Source: Acidobacteriota bacterium (GTDB lineage: Bacteria > Acidobacteriota > Terriglobia > Acidiferrales > UBA7541). From it: DNA of 9,804 nucleotides. The notes beneath the pieces were generated by a model, which had not been told where the DNA came from, searched no databases, and was given only the letters and a program-made list of their open reading frames with translations. Location of the stretch: positions 2,265 to 12,068 of the forward strand of contig QHYP01000075.1 of assembly GCA_003224195.1 (NCBI GenBank). The letters run 5' to 3'. Position numbers and translations under genes: made by a program. Positions 7,208 to 9,804 of this stretch are shown here, piece by piece (position 1 is the first letter of the stretch; each line of letters starts with the position of its first letter).

Positions 7208-7919
7208 GCCCGCCGAATTGCGCCGCGGCGAGCAAGAATCCGGCTCCGCTGAGTCGCCGCCGCAAGCCGCCCCCGACCCCTACGCCGAGCTGCGCCGCGA
7301 GATGGTCAAAAAACAAATTCGCGCCCGCGGCATCTCCGATCCCCGCGTGCTTTCGGCCATGGAACGTGTGCCGCGCCACGAATTCGTGCCGGACGTGCAC
7401 CGCGCCCGCGCCTACGAAGATTCCCCGCTGCCCATCGGCGAAGGCCAGACGATTTCGCAGCCCTACATCGTCGCCGCCATGACCGCCGCGCTCCAATTGA
7501 CCGGCACGGAACGCGTCCTTGAGATCGGCATCGGCAGCGGCTACCAGGCTGCGATCCTTTCCCTCCTCGCCGCCGACGTGTACACCATCGAGCGCAGCGC
7601 CCCGCTCGCTCACTCCGCTTCCGAGCGCCTCGCTCGCCTCGGGTACGCCAACGTTCATGTTCACTGCGGCGACGGCACTCTCGGCCTGCCCGAGTTCGCT
7701 CCTTTTGATGCCATTCTTGTCGGCGCTTCGGCTCCGGCTATTCCCGCGCCGCTCGCGGCTCAACTCGCCCAAGGCGGCCGCATGATCATTCCCATCGGCG
7801 ACACGGACAGTCAGGAGCTGCGCCTCCTCGAGCACATCGGCGAGGGCTTCCATGTCCGCTCGCTTGATCCCTGCCGCTTTGTTCCCCTCGTGGGTCGCTA
7901 CGGCTGGCGGGAGTCATAG
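7200..7919 (+). CDS. pcm: protein-L-isoaspartate O-methyltransferase
   Basis: A 239-residue cytosolic repair enzyme that transfers a methyl group from S-adenosylmethionine to L-isoaspartyl residues in damaged proteins, starting their conversion back to aspartate. The fold is visible in order: MVKKQIRARGISDPRVLSAM (35-54) with FVPD (62-65), then GQTISQPYIVAAM (82-94) holding the family's active-site serine. SAM motif I is VLEIGIGSGYQ (106-116), the later strand is FDAILVGASAPAIP (169-182), and the C-terminus has RFVPLVGRYGW (226-236). E. coli Pcm is 208 residues; the excess is a low-complexity N-terminal tail of about 30. The ATG at 7200 is chosen because it overlaps the aminotransferase stop by eight bases (ATGCCTGA), a translational-coupling arrangement. 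There is no Shine-Dalgarno of its own. A lesion in the upstream gene could therefore lower its translation. The glycosyltransferase gene follows after five bases. Confidence 0.92.
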   Translation: MPEPAELRRGEQESGSAESPPQAAPDPYAELRREMVKKQIRARGISDPRVLSAMERVPRHEFVPDVHRARAYEDSPLPIGEGQTISQPYIVAAMTAALQLTGTERVLEIGIGSGYQAAILSLLAADVYTIERSAPLAHSASERLARLGYANVHVHCGDGTLGLPEFAPFDAILVGASAPAIPAPLAAQLAQGGRMIIPIGDTDSQELRLLEHIGEGFHVRSLDPCRFVPLVGRYGWRES

Positions 7920-7924
7920 GTCGA

Positions 7925-8680
7925 ATGACCGCCGGCCCCTCTCTCTCCATCATTATCCCGTCGTACAACGAAGAGAGCCGCCTGCCCGAAACTCTGCGCC
8001 GGATTGCCTCTTACCTCCGCCGGAGCGGCCGCGAGACGGAAGTCATTGTCGTCGATGACGGTTCGCGCGACCGCACCGCCGCCGTCGCCGAATCCTTCCG
8101 CGGCGAAATCCCTACTCTGCGCGTCGTCCCGAACGGCGCAAATCGCGGCAAGGGATTCAGCGTGCGCCACGGCTTTCTGGAAGCCCGCGGCCGCATCGTC
8201 CTTTTCACCGATGCCGATCTCTCCGCGCCGATCGAGGAGGCGGACAAGCTTCTCGCCGCGCTCGAATCGCATGATGTCGCCATCGGCTCCCGTGCCCTCG
8301 ACCGCAGCCTCATCAGCGTCCACCAGTCGCGCTTCCGCGAGTTTGCCGGCATCGTCTTCAACAAGCTCGTGCGCCTCTGCCTACGCCTCCCCTTCGTGGA
8401 CACACAATGCGGCTTCAAGGCTTTCCGCCGCGAGCCCTGCCGCATCATTTTCGAGCAGCAGCGCATCGAGCGTTTCGGCTTCGATCCCGAGCTCCTCTAT
8501 CTCGCGCGCCGCCACGGCCTGCGCTCCGTCGAGATTCCCGTGCGCTGGGCCAACAGCCCGGCCACCCGGGTCAGCATGTTCCGCGACAGCCTGCAGATGT
8601 TTCTGGATATCCTCGTCATCCGCTGGAACGCCCTTCGCGGCCGCTACCCGGGCTCGCGCAAAAGCGACCCCGCCGCCTGA
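7925..8680 (+). CDS. family 2 glycosyltransferase, dolichyl-phosphate glucosyltransferase (ALG5) type
   Basis: A 251-residue GT-A fold glycosyltransferase that would use a nucleotide-sugar donor, most likely to load a sugar onto a polyprenyl phosphate at the inner face of the membrane. Visible motifs in order: SIIIPSYNEESRLPETL (8-24), VVDDGSRDRT (42-51), NRGKGFSVRHGFLEARG (73-89), and the metal-binding DXD in FTDADLSAPIEE (94-105). Then come VAIGSRAL (118-125), VDTQCGFKAFRR (158-169), GFDPELLYLARRHG (185-198) and EIPVRW (203-208). The DTQCGFK block and the FTDADLS context fit the DPG/ALG5 subgroup better than general GT2 enzymes. No true membrane helix follows the catalytic domain; the C-terminal stretch MFLDILVIRW is only moderately hydrophobic, so the protein is probably peripheral. 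The ATG at 7925 has AGG a few bases upstream, overlapping the pcm stop. Donor and acceptor are not determinable here. Confidence 0.88.
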   Translation: MTAGPSLSIIIPSYNEESRLPETLRRIASYLRRSGRETEVIVVDDGSRDRTAAVAESFRGEIPTLRVVPNGANRGKGFSVRHGFLEARGRIVLFTDADLSAPIEEADKLLAALESHDVAIGSRALDRSLISVHQSRFREFAGIVFNKLVRLCLRLPFVDTQCGFKAFRREPCRIIFEQQRIERFGFDPELLYLARRHGLRSVEIPVRWANSPATRVSMFRDSLQMFLDILVIRWNALRGRYPGSRKSDPAA

Positions 8681-8689
8681 AACTTTATA

Positions 8690-8707
8690 TTGCAAAGTAC
8701 TTGACAA
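8690..8707. promoter_or_regulatory. 18-bp dyad, candidate operator overlapping the -35 box
   Basis: TTGcaAAGTACTTgaCAA is symmetric at 14 of 18 positions, with a perfect 8-bp core AAGTACTT (8695-8702) and outer arms TTG/CAA. Its right half covers the -35 hexamer TTGACA (8701-8706), so a bound dimer would block RNA polymerase. The winged-helix regulator encoded second in this unit is the obvious candidate to bind it. The symmetry is seen directly; the regulator link is inferred. Confidence 0.5.
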
Positions 8708-8736
8708 CCGTCCCCAACTCGCGCATAATCCAGCCC
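8701..8736 (+). promoter_or_regulatory. near-consensus sigma-70 promoter with leaderless start
   Basis: TTGACA (8701-8706, perfect) is separated by exactly 17 bases from CATAAT (8724-8729, 5 of 6). Transcription should begin at about 8736-8737, which is the base before the ATG or the A of the ATG itself (8737-8739). No Shine-Dalgarno precedes that ATG, consistent with a leaderless mRNA. It lies 20 bases after the glycosyltransferase stop and separates the last two genes from the upstream operon. Confidence 0.75.
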
Positions 8737-9351
8737 ATGAGTATCGCCGGTCCTCTCCGCTCCTCGAAGCGCGCGCCTATCCCCATTGACGCCCGCGCCG
8801 CCGACCATCTCCGCTACATCCGCGAAACCATGGAGCGCGCCGGCGAATTCACCGCCGTTCCCGGCTGGGGCGGCATCGCCATGGGTTTTTCTGCCCTGGC
8901 CGCAGCCGCCATCGCCGCGCGCCAGGCCACTCCGCGCGCCTGGCTCGCCACCTGGCTCATCGAAGCCCTCGTCGCCGTGGCCATCGCCGCGCCCGCGGCG
9001 GCACACAAGGCCCATCGCGCGAATTTGCCTCTGCTTTCCGGTCCCGGCCGCAAATTCCTCTTGAGCTTTGCTCCCCCGATTCTCGTCGGCGCGCTCCTGA
9101 CTCTCGTTCTGTTCCGCGCCGGCAATCTCGCGGCCCTTCCCGGCATCTGGCTGCTTCTCTACGGCACGGCGATTGTCACCGGCGGCGCGTTTTCCGTGCG
9201 CATTGTGCCGGTAATGGGTTTCTGCCTGATGGCGCTAGGCGCGGCGGCACTTTTCACGCCGGCAAATTGGGGCGACGCCTTCATGGCCGTAGGTTTTGGG
9301 GCGCTGCAGATCGGCTTCGGTGGATGGATCGCCCGCCGCTACGGCGGCTGA
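8737..9351 (+). CDS. six-helix integral membrane protein of unknown function
   Basis: I cannot assign a function to this 204-residue protein. A polar N-terminus (1-40) contains a likely amphipathic helix, DHLRYIRETMERAGEF. It leads into six hydrophobic segments at about 43-61 (GWGGIAMGFSALAAAAIAA), 68-88, 107-126, 134-152, 154-174 and 181-199. No catalytic motif, metal-binding cluster or transporter signature is visible. The reading frame is open far upstream, but that part lies across the glycosyltransferase gene in another frame. The strong promoter at 8701-8729 puts the transcript start at this ATG, so 8737 is taken as the start. The regulator gene follows after 21 bases, so the two are co-transcribed. 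That arrangement suggests a membrane protein whose amount is feedback-controlled. Similar membrane protein plus winged-helix pairs occur in acidobacteria as far as I recall, but I cannot verify this here. Confidence 0.75.
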   Translation: MSIAGPLRSSKRAPIPIDARAADHLRYIRETMERAGEFTAVPGWGGIAMGFSALAAAAIAARQATPRAWLATWLIEALVAVAIAAPAAAHKAHRANLPLLSGPGRKFLLSFAPPILVGALLTLVLFRAGNLAALPGIWLLLYGTAIVTGGAFSVRIVPVMGFCLMALGAAALFTPANWGDAFMAVGFGALQIGFGGWIARRYGG

Positions 9352-9360
9352 ATCTCAGGG

Positions 9361-9372
9361 AAAGGAGGGCGC
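9361..9372 (+). promoter_or_regulatory. full-length Shine-Dalgarno for the winged-helix regulator
   Basis: AAAGGAGG (9361-9368) is complementary to the 16S rRNA 3' end over eight bases and lies four bases before the ATG at 9373. It fixes the start and implies efficient translation. This contrasts with the preceding gene of the same transcript, which has no ribosome binding site. Confidence 0.85.
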
Positions 9373-9780
9373 ATGGCGAAATCATCAGCGGCAGCGCAAG
9401 AACGCCTCGAGCGCCTACCCCGCTCCGATCGGGGCAAGGGCGAAGCGCAGCTCTCGCAAGTTCGCGGCCATGCCCGCGAAACCGTTCCGCGCGACCTCGA
9501 CCGCCTCATCCACGAGCGCATCCGCCTCGGCATTGTCAGCGCTCTCGCCGTCAATCGCTCGCTCACCTTCAACGAGCTGAAAGCCCTGCTCAAGACCACC
9601 GACGGCAACCTTAGCGTGCACGCGCGCAAGCTCGAAGAAGCCGAGTATATCCATTGCACGAAATCTTTCGATGGCCGCCTGCCGAAGACCGAGTACCGCC
9701 TGGCGGCGGCCGGCCGGCGCGCCCTCGAGCGCTACCTTAATCACATGGAGGCGCTCATCCGCGCCACGCGCGAACGCTGA
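9373..9780 (+). CDS. winged-helix transcriptional regulator (HTH_34/MarR-like)
   Basis: A 135-residue DNA-binding protein. The first 40 residues are polar and low in complexity. Residues about 41-128 form a single winged-helix domain: DLDRLIHERIRLGIVSALAV (41-60) is the first helix. LTFNELKALLKTTDGNLSVHARKLEEAEYI (64-93) contains the helix-turn-helix and recognition helix. The wing is KSFDGRLPKTEYRLAAAGRRAL (97-118), and YLNHMEALIRATRER closes the domain with a probable dimerisation helix. This order matches the PF13601 (HTH_34) winged-helix group. No cysteine or histidine cluster suggests a metal sensor, and no separate ligand domain is present. It sits second in the unit after the six-helix protein. 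Autoregulation through the dyad at 8690-8707 is plausible but inferred. Confidence 0.88.
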   Translation: MAKSSAAAQERLERLPRSDRGKGEAQLSQVRGHARETVPRDLDRLIHERIRLGIVSALAVNRSLTFNELKALLKTTDGNLSVHARKLEEAEYIHCTKSFDGRLPKTEYRLAAAGRRALERYLNHMEALIRATRER

Positions 9781-9799
9781 GCGCAAAAATTTTTTGCGC
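9781..9799. terminator. perfect A/T-centred palindrome after the regulator gene; terminator or operator
   Basis: GCGCAAAAATTTTTTGCGC begins on the base after the regulator's TGA. It has two perfect 9-bp arms around a single central T. As RNA it could fold to a GCGC-clamped hairpin, and the internal T6 run could act as the U tract of a weak intrinsic terminator. No T tract follows the right arm (CCTATA to the window edge), so it is not a standard terminator. The A-tract/T-tract symmetry would also suit a protein-binding site or the promoter region of the next gene. Confidence 0.45.
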
Positions 9800-9804
9800 C
9801 TATA

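Noticed and set aside
6113..7853. Long minus-strand open frames (6113-7201 and 6927-7853) opposite the aminotransferase and pcm genes
   Set aside because: Composition is typical of antisense shadows and no family motif is visible. The plus strand has catalytic motifs throughout.

Overview
This window looks like chromosomal DNA from a GC-rich Gram-negative bacterium, most likely an acidobacterium. The evidence is a very large TamB-type envelope protein (which implies an outer membrane), strongly GC-biased third codon positions, and a pairing of a small six-helix membrane protein with a winged-helix regulator that I associate with Acidobacteriota. The taxon is an inference from gene style, not from a marker gene. 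No mobile element, phage, CRISPR array or RNA gene was seen. There is no gene-free stretch longer than about 200 bases.

Layout. The left third (2-3655, + strand) is the 3' part of a tamB-like gene whose reading frame runs off the left edge. It converges, with a 22-base gap, on a minus-strand gene (3678-4316) for a secreted DUF2059 protein with a glutamine-rich tail. A 196-base divergent intergenic region (4317-4512) holds several small inverted and direct repeats and candidate promoters. It separates the DUF2059 gene from an APC-superfamily amino acid permease (4513-5931, +). Next comes a tightly packed + strand run. A class V aminotransferase is broken by a frameshift with an apparent small deletion (6052-7207). 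It overlaps by 8 bases a protein-L-isoaspartate O-methyltransferase (7200-7919), which is followed 5 bases later by a family 2 glycosyltransferase of the dolichyl-phosphate glucosyltransferase type (7925-8680). The right end is a separate transcription unit: a near-consensus promoter, a six-helix membrane protein (8737-9351), a winged-helix regulator (9373-9780), and a perfect A/T-centred palindrome directly after the regulator's stop codon.

How the genes relate. TamB and DUF2059 are both envelope proteins but are convergent, so they are not co-transcribed. The aminotransferase, pcm and glycosyltransferase genes look like one operon from spacing alone; their functions do not form an obvious pathway. 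The membrane protein and regulator form a clear two-gene unit. An 18-base dyad overlaps the -35 box of its promoter, which suggests control by a DNA-binding repressor, possibly the regulator itself. This promoter and that of the permease both place the predicted transcription start within about two bases of the ATG, so both messages may be leaderless.

I found no clearly new multi-gene system. The points most worth a second look are the operator/leaderless promoter at 8690-8739 with its two-gene unit, the aminotransferase lesion at about 6226-6238, and the terminal palindrome at 9781-9799.
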